Shown here one piece after another: positions 30,924-42,194 of a stretch of DNA of 64,000 nucleotides. The notes beneath the pieces are model-generated. The model made no database searches. It saw only the letters and a program-made list of their open reading frames with translations, and was not told the origin of the DNA. Numbering within the stretch: position 1 is the first letter of the stretch; each line of letters opens with the position of its first letter. Both the position numbers and the translations under genes were made by a program. Source of the stretch: Isoetes taiwanensis (Eukaryota; Streptophyta; Lycopodiopsida; Isoetales; Isoetaceae); contig JAJEKV010000053.1 in assembly GCA_021234155.1 (NCBI GenBank), forward strand, positions 5,054,488 to 5,118,487. The letters are read 5' to 3'.

Positions 30924-31921
30924 TGTGACGTTCCAAGGGAATATATGCCATAAATACGTACATTCCTGGACCCGTCACCATACAAGTCTACCTAGGTAGC
31001 CTTGTATGCCTCAGAAAGTGGCAAGGGGTGCACATCTAAGTTAATTGTTTAACTTAGATAACCTTAGGATAAGGCCCATTTCCACATGGCCTTATCCTAT
31101 TGGGCAACCGCCACACGGCCTTATCCTAGTGGTGCCACGTGGCATCCCATGTGGACCCACACCTATATTGGCTCTAACCCTAACCCTAGACCCTTTTCCC
31201 TGACCTAGCACCTGAACTCTCACCCACGTGCGAACCCCCTGTTTGAGCACCGATTAAATCATAGTCTAGCACGGGCGGCTGGCCCACTCGGGAGGTGTGT
31301 ATGATCGTAGAGGGAGCAAGCCTTCGAACCACGTCTAGGAGCATGGAGACGCTAGGAATGGGAGGAAGCGCTTCTGGAGGAGGTAGGTTGAGTAGAGTTC
31401 ATGTTAGTTCATCTGGAAGTTAGCCCTCCAGATGGGTTAGTGATTCGTGTCTAGAGTAGAGTAATCAAGGAACCCTAACTGTTAGTTAGCTATGTATGAT
31501 TAGGTTAAGATGTTCATATGATGTTGATATTGATCATGATGTGATGTATGTGATATTGGTTGATCATGTTGCTCCTATTGTATTGGGAAGGGGGTAGAGA
31601 CCTAGGGCCATAGGTAGTATGCTCCTAGTGTAGATCCCTTAGTTCCTATTAGTGCGGCTTTGTGCATAGGAACCCACCCAGGCTATGGAAGCTATGATGT
31701 GGTGAGCCTTTGCACAACGGGGCTAGAGGCAAGATGGAGGGTGGATCCTGCGCCGAGTGGGGGGGCCGGGGGATCCCACGGTGGGGCTAGGCTTATGGTG
31801 GTCACTACATTGTGGTAGGGCATGGGTCAGACAACACCTCTGGGGACAGCGGTGTCCCTGCCTCTCAAGAGTTGCAAGTGTCAGCTTGGCTCTTGTTTTG
31901 GGGGGTTCAGTCGGGTACGAA
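30924..31921 (+). repeat. Chromovirus 5' LTR, distal part, inverted
   Basis: Begins TGTGACGTTCCAAGGG and aligns with 3178 down to about 2166 of the 3' LTR, all along its 998 bp. It stops at ggtacgaa, about 22 bp from the position where the part at 12893-13491 stops. The two pieces are complementary parts of one LTR with almost no overlap or gap. The five bases before it, CCCGT, match the target duplication. Confidence 0.9.
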
Positions 31922-32245
31922 ATTCGTGGAGCAAAAGGACTTCATAACGGCCTCTCATACAAATGAAAAGGAAGCTCCTGGTGAAACACAGAGGTTCAAT
32001 TCCTCCAGTGCAATTTGTGGTTGAATACTTGAGGGTCGTGGCCATGGATTGTTGGGCATAATATTTGGTTGATCAGGGGCATGATTCGCCTACGAAGAGC
32101 GGTAAGGCAATTTGTAGGTATTTGATCTTCCCTTTTCCTTATTTTATTCCCAGTCAGCAAAAGGACTTGATAACGGCCTTCCATACAAATGGAAAACAAG
32201 CTGCTGGTGAGACACAGAGGTTCAATTCCTCTGTGCTTGGATTTG
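31922..32245 (+). repeat. SINE-like / tRNA-like tandem repeats
   Basis: Two copies of an about 80-bp unit (agcaaaaggactt-ataacggcc ... acagaggttcaattcctc) at about 31930-32010 and 32157-32235. Each ends in a perfect T-arm-like hairpin AGAGG-TTCAATT-CCTCT (a copy of the RNA polymerase III B box). Between them lies another copy of the SINE-like block seen at 13493-13643 (gggtcgtggccatgg...gggcatgatt...gtaggtatttgatcttcc). I do not call a functional tRNA, because the anticodon arm is imperfect. Confidence 0.5.
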
Positions 32246-32249
32246 GTTT

Positions 32250-35090
32250 GTTCTAAAAAGCGTAGTCTTATTGTGAAGATGGATGCACAGATTCTTGTGT
32301 TTATGTAAATGCCTTGGGCACACTACGATTTCATGTGCTGTATTGTATATGGGATGCAGTTTGCCTAAATACCGTTTTAAGCCATGGTGTTGGGTCGGGG
32401 GCGCCCCTTTAAAAGCGGGTCAATTTGACCCCAGAAGACCTTCAATGTGCTTCAATGTGCGTGCAAGATGTGCATAGAGGGAATATCTTATGCATTGTGC
32501 CAGGATCTAAAGGCTCAAAAGCCATAATACACGTTTTAGCCATAATACAGTTTGCCAAGATGACAATGAATATGGTTTTTCATCCGAAATATAAAGCTAG
32601 AATGCAAAGAATTAACAACAAAGAAGTTGAATTGATGAAGATGACGAACCCAAAAGCAAATGCATCAATTTTGAAAAACTATTCTTTCTTTACTTCAGAT
32701 TCCTCAGTTGTCTGCACTTAATGTTCTATGACTATTTTATTAAGAAATAAGGGAATTCCCAATTTAAAATAATTTGTTTACAAGTCCAGCAATAGCGTTG
32801 AAGCATCTTCCATATGAAATTCAAGAAATTTTCCAATTTTCTTGGCCCTACGATGCGAAAATTTCAGGATCAATGGACATTATCCATTTAGGTGGATGAT
32901 ATATACCATGTTGGAGCAAGAAGTTCTATCTCTGACTCACGAGACTTTGTTACAGACCAGTCTTCAGCAAGCTCTATATATAAGGTAATACCAGTTAGAA
33001 ATTTAAGGGAAGAAAAAAATCGACTGCATAATGAAACAATCAAGGGCTTTACTAGTTTTATCCTTGTCTAAGACAACTGATAGCGTGGGATATAAGCGTT
33101 TTCCCTTCAGATGGATCATCATAGTTTTCTGGCATGGTATATATAATGGACATTCCCACTGCTAAAACACAAGCTAAAACATCAAAGGTGAAACAAGACC
33201 AAGACCCAATGATCTTGTTCATAGCGCAACAATTGATGACTACAAAGACAACATATTAAATTTATTCATAGTGCGATGCACATGAATTACAAATTTAGAA
33301 TATCAGACCTTTGAAATTATGTTAGCAATTATTGTTTCCAAACAACGAGATGATATACATAAAACCCTAGCTCCAGAAGTTTTTTTTTTGTGAAAATGTA
33401 TGCCCTATATTGTCCAGTTGGTAATCCTAGAGCCAACCACAAATGTAGCAGCCAATGTAAAACTCTAGGAGATTTCAAGAGCCATTGATCTGCAAAAAAA
33501 CATTGTAAAGAGCAGGGATAAATGATTGATATTCTTGATAAATGGAAATGCAATGGCAAAAATCATGATCTCTTGGTTCTTGGAAGTTTTCTTTACAACC
33601 TCAACTGCATTTCATGTATACAATACAATTCTTTCTTTCTCTTCCGATAGCTTAATTCATCCACATACAATAATGACGGAGGACTATCCCATGAGAGTAG
33701 CTAAAAAATTAGGGCACCTTCATCTTGGAAACAACATTATAGATTTAGAGATCACCATTGAACAGGTAGTCGAAATTATGCTTTATTGCACATCAAACAT
33801 GACAAAACAAAGTTAGATCAAACATGTCAGCATCCCATGAAATAATAACCCAGATGCATTATTAATTAAACTAATCTTTTCAGCATGGGGGGGATTTCTT
33901 CCCAGCTTATCAAAGAAAGTAGAGTGAATTGGCATCACCACATATATGCGTGGTGTAGCAATGAATCAATTTGAAAGCAAGGAATCAAACTCAAATCTTT
34001 TGGAAACCCTGGCAGAACAATAAAATAGAAGTGCAAAATCAGAGGTCTTAGAATGATGGAAAATATATTAGCTCCTCTGCAAACCTTTCTGGCAAAGTCG
34101 CGCTACGTGGAGCATGCCGAGATCATGAATACATCCAATATAGCCTTATTTGTTGGCCAGAGCTGGAAGCAAGAAAAAAAAAACCACGAAGTTTCAGATT
34201 TAAAAAGGCAGAGTATTTTTTGTGAAGATGGCAAAGATTGGCATGTTAGCCCTAAACCACACCTCAATCTCTAGCCGAAAATCAATCTTGCTGACCCATA
34301 CAAAAGTAAAATTTCAAAGCTTTATACCTTGAAGAGCCAGAAATGCGGAAAAGGAAGGTTGGAATGAGATTTGATGGCAATGCATGTTGAAGAACATGAA
34401 AAACAAGCTTTGTTTCATCAATCTCCATGCCAATTTCCTAGGCTTATCTAATTTGCATGGCCTTATATTTGGGAAAATGAAGATCTAACTCAATCTTATG
34501 TTATGTTGAAAGACTACTTGTAAACCGTTTGATTAAACAGCAATGTTGCATATGCTTCTGGAAAACTCAACAAGGCCATAGACATGATAAAGAGGCTCTA
34601 AAGATGACAGAAATCCAGCTCTTCAAAATGAATCCCAAGTCTTTTATGCTTGCATTAATAAATATTCATAGAATTGGGGGGCGGTTTGTCTGTACATGGT
34701 AAAAACCAAGCATACACTTGGAGACACATTCACATCCGAGATTTAATAAATGGTAGGTGCAACACGTCACTGTGTGAGGTATGATATTTTGTATATCAAT
34801 ATAGCTAAACAAATAGTAACGAGGACCCATATAGACCTTGAAAGATGCAATGATTAACACCATCCACATGCTAACAATGAATGAACCATATTGCTAGAAG
34901 AAGGTATTTTCTTTATTAGCTGTTCACCCACTGCCTACTAATAATAGCCGTTACTTAGTGAGGTCGGTGCTCAGTGCTGATAAGGTGCCGACTCTGTTCA
35001 GTTTAGGACTTTGTCAGCACCACTGTGCTGAGTGCTGAGTCGCTGCTTCAGCACGTCTAGCAAGATGGTGGTCTCGGTATCACATATATC
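32250..35090. other. No gene recognised
   Basis: AT-rich, short frames only. 32425-32721 has an open frame of 98 codons that I do not recognise. A GC-rich phrase rich in gtgctgagtgctgag occurs at 34960-35060. Confidence 0.4.
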
Positions 35091-35393
35091 TTGACATATA
35101 CTTCAAACTCATGGTCTTTGGTTTGCAAAGGGTATGGGTGTTTGGGTATATGGAATACACAGGGAATGGAAAAGTCACATAAACAAGCCAAGAATACTTT
35201 TTTTAGGTTTACCCAACACCAAGTGGGTGCGGTAACTCATTGCAACAAATGTGTCAATGGATTTACAGAAGGATTATGTGCAAGCTTGAAAAGAATGAAG
35301 AGGCAAAATATGCCACGACTTTGGCTAAGGTGCTTAGGAAGAAGGCTCAACATGACAAAAGAAGTCGGCATGGTGCAACTCAAGGACAACTGA
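35091..35393 (+). pseudogene. Transposon-related fragment (unclassified)
   Basis: The frame with GIWNTQGMEKSHKQAKNTFF and an HCNKCVNGF phrase looks like part of a transposon-encoded protein. The family is not certain. It stops at 35391 with no continuation. Confidence 0.3.
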
Positions 35394-35469
35394 GAATTTG
35401 AAATAGTGGAAGTCGACCCGGATAAGATAAAGGAAGAGATATGTACCTGCGATGTAACTTCTGATGTCA

Positions 35470-35690
35470 AGTTATACATGTGGCCATAGTGCGAAATAGG
35501 CACTCCCATAAATTGTGGAAAAGCCAATTTTGCACCATGGCGATGGTGCGAAATAGGGCCTCCTTTTGATTTTGAAGCCACAGTGCAAAATAGGCCCTCC
35601 CACAAATTGCGAAATAGCCAATTTCGCACCGTAGCCACGGTGCGACCGATTTTCCACCGTGGCAATGGTGCCAAATATGGCCTCCAAGAC
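35470..35690. repeat. Short tandem repeats
   Basis: At least four diverged copies of ggtgcgaaataggcctccc with aaattgcgaaatagccaat-like sequence between them. Confidence 0.7.
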
Positions 35691-35829
35691 TATATTTATC
35701 ACTATCTCATCAAAAAATACATGGAAAATGCATGGAAATTACTTACATGAAAAATTAAATGGAAATCACTCACATCAGATAATACATGAAATTACATGGA
35801 AGTTGATTCATTACATGAAATTACCTATT

Positions 35830-37130
35830 TACTTACTCAAATACTTAACTTCTATGAAAATCATAGGTTTATCCTTCCTATCTAAATCTTTTGGGTTTTT
35901 TGTTCTCAAGTTTTTTTCCTTCCTTACTAATTCTTCCAGAATAAGTTGTGATTGCTGATCAAAAGCTGGATCACTAAGCTTACATTCAACATAGGAGCAT
36001 CGACACAAGGCATCATGCTTTTCTTGGTGGACCCATAATGACACTTGATCATGAAATCGATATAGGATAATACTTGTGTATGCCACTGGACCTGGCGATG
36101 GTTGAGCATTAGAACATACTAAAAATATTATGATCAATATAGACTGCGATGTTCTGATGTGATCCTTCCACGAAACATTTCAATGCCTTGAAAAAATCAG
36201 CTACCGCCAAACGTTCCTTGATTGAATAATCGATTTGTACAGAAACTGGAACTTTCGATAGGCGATCAGATGCAGTTCATGGTCATCGTTGTCTTGCGAT
36301 CGAATACTGCCAAGAGAAAAATCAAAAGCATCTGCTTCGATAACATATAGACGTGAAGGATCTGCATGGACAAGAATTGGTGCCATGTGAAAGCATGCTT
36401 CAAAATAACGAAAATGGCTTTTGCTTCCATACTTCATTCAAATGGCACATCTTTTATCACGAGGCTTGTCAAATGAAAGCCAAATTCTGAATAATCCTGA
36501 ATAAAATGCCGATAGGAATTGGAAAATCTAAAAAAACACTAGATATCTCGATCTGAAGAAGGTGTTTAGAAATCCAAGACAGGGCTGCCTTTTGCGGGAT
36601 CCATAGAGACTCCATGGGAGTGACACAATAGCCAAAAAACTCCACAGTACCATGATCGAACTGACGCTCATCAAATATGCTCATGAAGTTTTTGAAGAAC
36701 ATGTCGAACATACCATTCATATTCTTCAAGAGCTTTAGAATAAATAAAAATATTATTCAAATAGATGATAACAAAGATGTTCAAAAACCTAGAAAATGTC
36801 ATTGGCCATATGCTGGAACAATTGATAAGTCTAGATGGCATAATTGTGTAATCAAAATGGCCATATCGTGTATGAAATGCCATCTTTCACTCATTACCCT
36901 CACGGATTTGCACAAGATTGCAGGCATCACAAAAATCAATCTTCGCAAAATAGCCCGCAATTCGGAGCCGCCCCAACAACTCTGGGATCAACAAAAGTTG
37001 ATATTGACTCGGAAATGTGATTTTATTAAGCCTTTGATGATCATCGACTAGGCACAGAGAGCCATCCTTCTTTTTGACAAAAGACAATTGACACACCAGT
37101 AGGATGACAACATCAAATGAAGCTAGTAGC
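35830..37130 (-). pseudogene. Decayed Ty3 pol (RT and RNase H)
   Basis: 36887-37096: LSFVKKKDGSLCLVDDHQRL, the RT fingers, then FAKIDF. 36671-36883: TRYGHFDYTIMP and the active-site box as IYLNNIFIYSK, in which both catalytic Asp have become Asn. 36201-36437: start of RNase H (ILVHADPSRLYVIEADA). Continuing fragments reach 35829. The family differs from the chromovirus at 1532-13491. Confidence 0.85.
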
Positions 37131-38255
37131 TAGATTCTTCTCAATATAATCATGCAAAACCTCCAACTCATTGGGAGATTGACCATATATAGGACCATGG
37201 CGGCATCATCTCGGGCTGTGCAGATCAATAGGACAAGCATATATACGATGTTTTAGAAGCGTGATAGCCTTCGCTTTGTCAAAACATCAGAAAGGCTCCA
37301 TATTTAGCAAGAAGCATTGGAAGAGACTTCATCAGCGCAGAGCTAGTCGATGGATGAACCTGGATGGCAAATACTGAACTAGGATCTTGCTTGCTCAATT
37401 TGACAGAGTCGTGAAAATCAATCTTCGGGATATAAAACTGAGGGCATAATTGGGATGAAGTCTCGATAGAAACAGGAACCTGGACAGGGGAGTAGGAGCA
37501 GGAGCAAAAGCAGAGATAGAGATAGAAATAGGAACAAGAACAAGAACATGAACTGGAATAACATCCAGAACATAGGTAGAACTTTAGATATGAACTGAAG
37601 TAGAGACTAGAATAGAATCAAGATCTGGAACAGAAACAAGAATTGGGACATGGACAAGAGCGAAATCAGGAACTAATGATACTACATGGATTGGAGTAAG
37701 AGGTTGGCAACAAAGAACTACAATGCAAAATTTAGATAATGGCAGGAGATGAAATGTCCACATAATGTATTCAGCTAAAATATTTCTCTTAGAATAGAGC
37801 GACATTTTTAACATCCTATCATCGTTGCTTTATGGATTCACTTTAGGTGGCATGTCCTCATGGCGAATCAAATCAAAGACTTATTCGAGACCTATACTAT
37901 GCAAGTCCAGTGAACCGATCAATTAACCCTCAATCAATGGAATTTTACCTAGTGAACCAATCAATTAACCTTCAAATCAATGGAATTTTACCTAGTGTCC
38001 AAGACCACGTTTTCTTTAATTAAAAGAGGATTCACTAGTCTCATAATTAGGTTGTGGATAATTGTAATAGTCCCGGTCGCATGCGTCTACTGCTCTGTTG
38101 CCTGCTCAAACCTCTAGGGCGCTGCTTGCTGGGCGCCGCCCAATCCCTCTAATACACAGATGCCGAATGCTGGTAGCTGAATTTTTGGTACGTTGGAAAT
38201 TTAGGTCTTTTGGATTGAGCTCAAATTTGTGAAGGGTTTCAATTAGTAGTCACAA
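37131..38255. other. Low-complexity and gamma-CA upstream region
   Basis: 37470-37660 is a run of gaaca/ggaac/agata-like phrases. 37909-37992 holds two about 42-bp units (agtgaaccgatcaattaacc...ttttacct). 38070-38255 is the likely promoter and 5' UTR of the gamma carbonic anhydrase gene. Confidence 0.5.
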
Positions 38256-39806
38256 ATGGGAACCCTGGGCAAGGCACTTTACAAGGTTGGATTCTGGGTC
38301 CGAGAAACTGGACAGGCCATGGACCGTCTTGGGTCCCGTTTGCAGGGACATTATGCTTTCAAAGAACCATGTACGTATTCATCTCTTTTGCTGAAGTGTT
38401 TTGGTTTCTTCTCTAGTCTTAATAGCTAGTATGTGAATATCTTAAATAAAGATTCAGACTGGCCATGGTGCAAGTTCTTTAGATTCTAAGAAGTTGCTTC
38501 TGGTCTGAACGAACATTGTCTAGTCTGTGTTATTATGAAGATTATTATGCAACGACTTAAAACAGCACATGTCTTTGTGAAATAATCTTTATACTTGCAT
38601 ATAAACATGTATTGGGAGCATATTGTGCAGACCCTCTGTAGATGTATATATAACTTTGGCTTGAATGCTTGCTTGTACATGAGGTGCAGATTTTGTTGTA
38701 TTGTACATCGTTCTGTTGATGATTCTTAGTGATTGGAAGACTTCAGTATTTTCTTAAGGAGGCCGCTTGTTTGCAGTATCCAGACACCGGACGGTCATGA
38801 ATCTCTATGACAGGAAACCTGAGATTCCAGAGAGTGCCTTTGTTGCTCCGAGTGCTTCTATAATAGGAGATGTGATAATTGGGCAGCGCTCTTCTGTATG
38901 GTATGGCTGTGTCCTTAGAGGTATGCTTTTGTTGTCATTTTTTCTCTAGCTGTGCTGTGTGACCATTACTTTAATGAAACCCCTATGCAGGTGATGTAAA
39001 TTATATCAGGGTTGGTTCTGGGACAAATATCCAGGACAACAGCATAATTCATGTGGCAAAGACAAACGTAAGTGGGAATGTTGCTCCGACCATAATTGGT
39101 GACAATGTAACTATTGGTATGTTTACTTGTCCTTAGCTAGTAGTGTCCAGATTCCTAAATTCGCTGCAGTATTTGAGTAGAAGTCATCTTTCTATTTTCT
39201 TCTATATGCAAATCAAATGTGGCATGCTCAATAGTAACTTACCATTTGCATCTTGCTTTACTTATTCTTAAATTTGTTTTCTTGGAACAGGTCATAATGC
39301 TGTCTTGCATGCGTGCACGATAGAGGACAATTCCTTTGTGGGAATGGGGTCAACTCTCCTTGATGGTGCTGTAGTTGAAAAGGGTGCCATGGTTGCAGCA
39401 GGAGCTCTCGTGACACAAAATACGTGTGTGCCAACTGGACAGGCATGTCTTTTCTCCTCCTTCTGCTACTTACTGACATAGGCTTTTTGTGGAAGCCTAA
39501 CTTGGAATTATCTGCTGAATCTTTTTCTAGATATGGGCGGGAAACCCAGCAAGGTTTCTGAGGAACCTTACTGAGGAGGAGACTGAATTTATCTTGAAAT
39601 CTGCAGAAAATTATAGTCTGTTATCCATAGCACATGCACAGGAAAATGAGAAAAACTTTATAGAGATTGAAGCTGATAAGGTGCTTAGGAAGAAATGGCT
39701 GATACAGACAGGTGACAGTCCTGTTGATACAGAGCTTGACACCTTTAAAAATCGGCCTATCCAACTTGCTTATGGGACCAAGTTTCCATCCAAGGGCCCT
39801 TACTGA
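38256..39806 (+). CDS. GAMMACA: Gamma carbonic anhydrase, mitochondrial complex I subunit
   Basis: Five exons, 38256-38370, 38777-38920, 38991-39116, 39291-39442 and 39531-39806, total 813 nt and 270 residues. The protein is a left-handed parallel beta-helix (hexapeptide repeats such as [14 protein letters not shown]). In plants it forms a trimer on the matrix side of complex I. The three zinc-ligand histidines of the family are present: His107 (IIHVAK), His130 and His135 ([10 protein letters not shown]). The N-terminus [20 protein letters not shown] matches known plant gamma-CAs. Four introns: three GT-AG, and the last is GC-AG (donor GCATGT at 39443), which the reading frame demands. No damage. 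The position on the plus strand lies outside the inverted interval. Confidence 0.95.
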
Positions 39807-40757
39807 TATTCAGAAAATTTCATCTTCTTTCTTGCAGCAAACTACCTGCATTTTTTGGGCAATTAATAAAAATAAGGGGTTTTGGGTCATGGACCCGTGT
39901 TTACAATATCTTTTGATTATGCTTCTCTTCCTAAAGCTTCAGCGAGTACAATGTTGAGATTTCCTGCATGTTATTGGCAAATAAATGTGCCTATAGAGGT
40001 AACGATTGGAACCTCTGTTGCCAATTACGTTGCATCTCATTTAAGTTAGTTATAAAGGAAGTTTGTAAAAGGTTTTTTTGATTGAGAGGAGCAAGTGGAA
40101 ATTATCGATTAAGTGCTAGGGTGAGTGGTTTTAAAAATTCAAGACATTCTAAAGCCAGCTGAGTTTGTCATTGGGAAGTTTAAAGCCTGAATTTGTCATT
40201 GGTACATTTGAAGCGTTGAATAGATGCGACTTAATGGGGTTGCCAAATTCTCATGGAGAAGTTATTTTCGTATGGGTGGAAAAAGAAGGGGAATAATGAT
40301 AATGAGCTCAAGTAATTACAACATGCATTACAGATTCGTAAATAATATTTGAGCCAATAATTTGTGGCCATTGGATTTGTAGCCGTATTATATTTTGGCC
40401 AAAATCTAAAAAGCTAATAATTTGTGGCCATTGGATTTGTAGCCCTTGTATAAATCATATTTGAACAATAGAATGACATATAGATGCCATGGAACGGAAC
40501 TATGACTTTGGGTGATCTCAAACTCCATATAATGCCATGGAACGGAACTATGACTTTTGGGTGATCTCAAACTCTCAAACTCAAACCATAGCTGTTCTAA
40601 GAGTATTGTGTTTGCTCAGGCATAAACATATCAGGACATGTTTATGATGTTTTTTTTTTAACAAGAAACATGTCACATGCGACATGCACATGCCAAATGT
40701 TTGGCTAAAAAAGCATGCCACATGTGCATGCACGCCAAAAAGAGAACCTTGGAAACC
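39807..40757. other. Gamma-CA 3' flank with two local duplications
   Basis: Holds the gamma-CA 3' UTR, then two small tandem duplications: aataatttgtggccattgg at 40356 and 40416, and atgccatggaacggaactat at 40483 and 40532. No further gene seen. Confidence 0.65.
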
Positions 40758-40770
40758 AAAATCCCATGAA

Positions 40771-42181
40771 GAAGGAGCTGAAGAAGGAGCTGATGTTAAA
40801 ATTAGTTGGGCGAAGTGCATTATGCCTAAACTTTGTGGGGGGCTGGGGATGATTCACTTTCTTCTCCAGAGCAAGGTGCTGATTTCTAAGTTCATATGGC
40901 GGATTCTAAATAATGCTGATAATTCCCCAAGGCTGTGTCTCATTCACCAGTCTTTACAGATGTGCATTTCCTTTGGCTCTCCATCCATTAAGCCACTCCT
41001 CCCATGGGCATTATTCTATCCACTTTCTCCATATCTTAATGCCTCTCCTTTCCTCAAGGGGTTGCTAGCTGCTTGAGAGACTGTACGCACCTTGTTTCAG
41101 TTCCATCCGATGGCCCAAACAGATCCTATAGCCAGTTGCTGGTCGATCCCTTTGGGTGACGGCCAGGCGGATTGTCCCTTGGTCTCTTCTGTCCATCCAT
41201 TGACGTAGCGCCGATGGCGAGCAACGGGCGTGCTCACAGTATTTGCATGGTATAATGAGACAAAATTGTTGACGTGGAATGAGTTCAGATTGAAGTTCCT
41301 CCTCCTTCGTTGGGACTGTAGTATTTGGGAAAAAGTAGCTGCTACTCTTCCTCCACATCCAAAGACGTGTGCTCCCCAGCTCTAGGTGGTTCATGGCAGT
41401 GTTAAGGAGCACCTAGTGCACTCAATGTATGTGGTCCTGCTTCATCCTGAAGTGTTGCCTCCATTGCCAAAGTGGCCTTTAGTTATCCCTGAGCCTCATC
41501 GGAAAGCAGTTTGGTAATGGGTATGGATAAATTGCTCCATCCTAAGCTATCTATCTTATGGTGGTAGATCATTCATAGATGCATGCGAATAAACACTGTT
41601 GTTCATAGATTTCGTCCAGAAGTCTCTGTGATCTGCCCTCTTTGCATGCAGAAGAATGAGACAATTGAGCACTGCTTTTTCTTGTGTCACCATGTTTGAC
41701 TTGCTTGGCAGTGGCTTTTGAGCCTTTTGCATTGTGACTTGAATAGTCAGCAGGTCCTATTGTCAGTCTATCCTAGTTCTTGGGACAAGTTGGCAAAGAG
41801 AGCTTTCCACTTAGCATCTGCTTGGATCATCTGGTCCATCTGGAAGAGACGAAATCTCCTCATCTTTAAGGGACAGGTCTTTTCAGATATGCAAGTGCTT
41901 AATGATGCTCGTAGTCGCATTGTAAAGGCGTACAAGTGTTCTTCCTTAAAGGATGACATCAAGAGTGTCATTTGGGAGCGATATCTTCAGATTCAGACTT
42001 ACTCATAGCAAACAGTTGTGATCGTGGTGATATGTATTCTCTGCTTTTCGGTATTATGTACGTGGTGGGTAGTGTTGCTCTAGTGGACATCTTCTCCACT
42101 GGGTTTTGAGTCCCCCATGTACTCGTTGTTTTCTTTTGAGTATAAAGGTCCACATAAAAAAAAATAAATAAAAAATAAAAT
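40771..42181 (+). mobile_element. 5'-truncated LINE with 13-bp target duplication
   Basis: Frame pieces: ISWAKCIMPKLCGGLGMIHF (40796 on), the post-RT part of a plant L1-type ORF2. Then at 41600-42000 a zinc-knuckle-like CPLCMQKNETIEHCFFLCHH and WIIWSIWKRRNLLIF, the zf-RVT region. It ends in an A-rich tail (aaaaaaaaataaataaaaaata) at 42155-42181. Direct repeat AAAATCCCATGAA flanks it at 40758-40770 and 42182-42194. Poly(A) tail, 5' truncation and target duplication are signs of target-primed reverse transcription. Confidence 0.88.
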
Positions 42182-42194
42182 AAAATCCCATGAA

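Noticed and set aside
30924-31921. The distal LTR part as an independent, truncated insertion
   Set aside because: Its break point coincides with that of the 5' LTR part within about 22 bp, and its outer five bases match the target duplication of the element at 1532. Chance is unlikely.
31930-32235. Functional tRNA genes
   Set aside because: T-arm is good but the anticodon arm does not fold with a 7-base loop and no acceptor stem could be closed.
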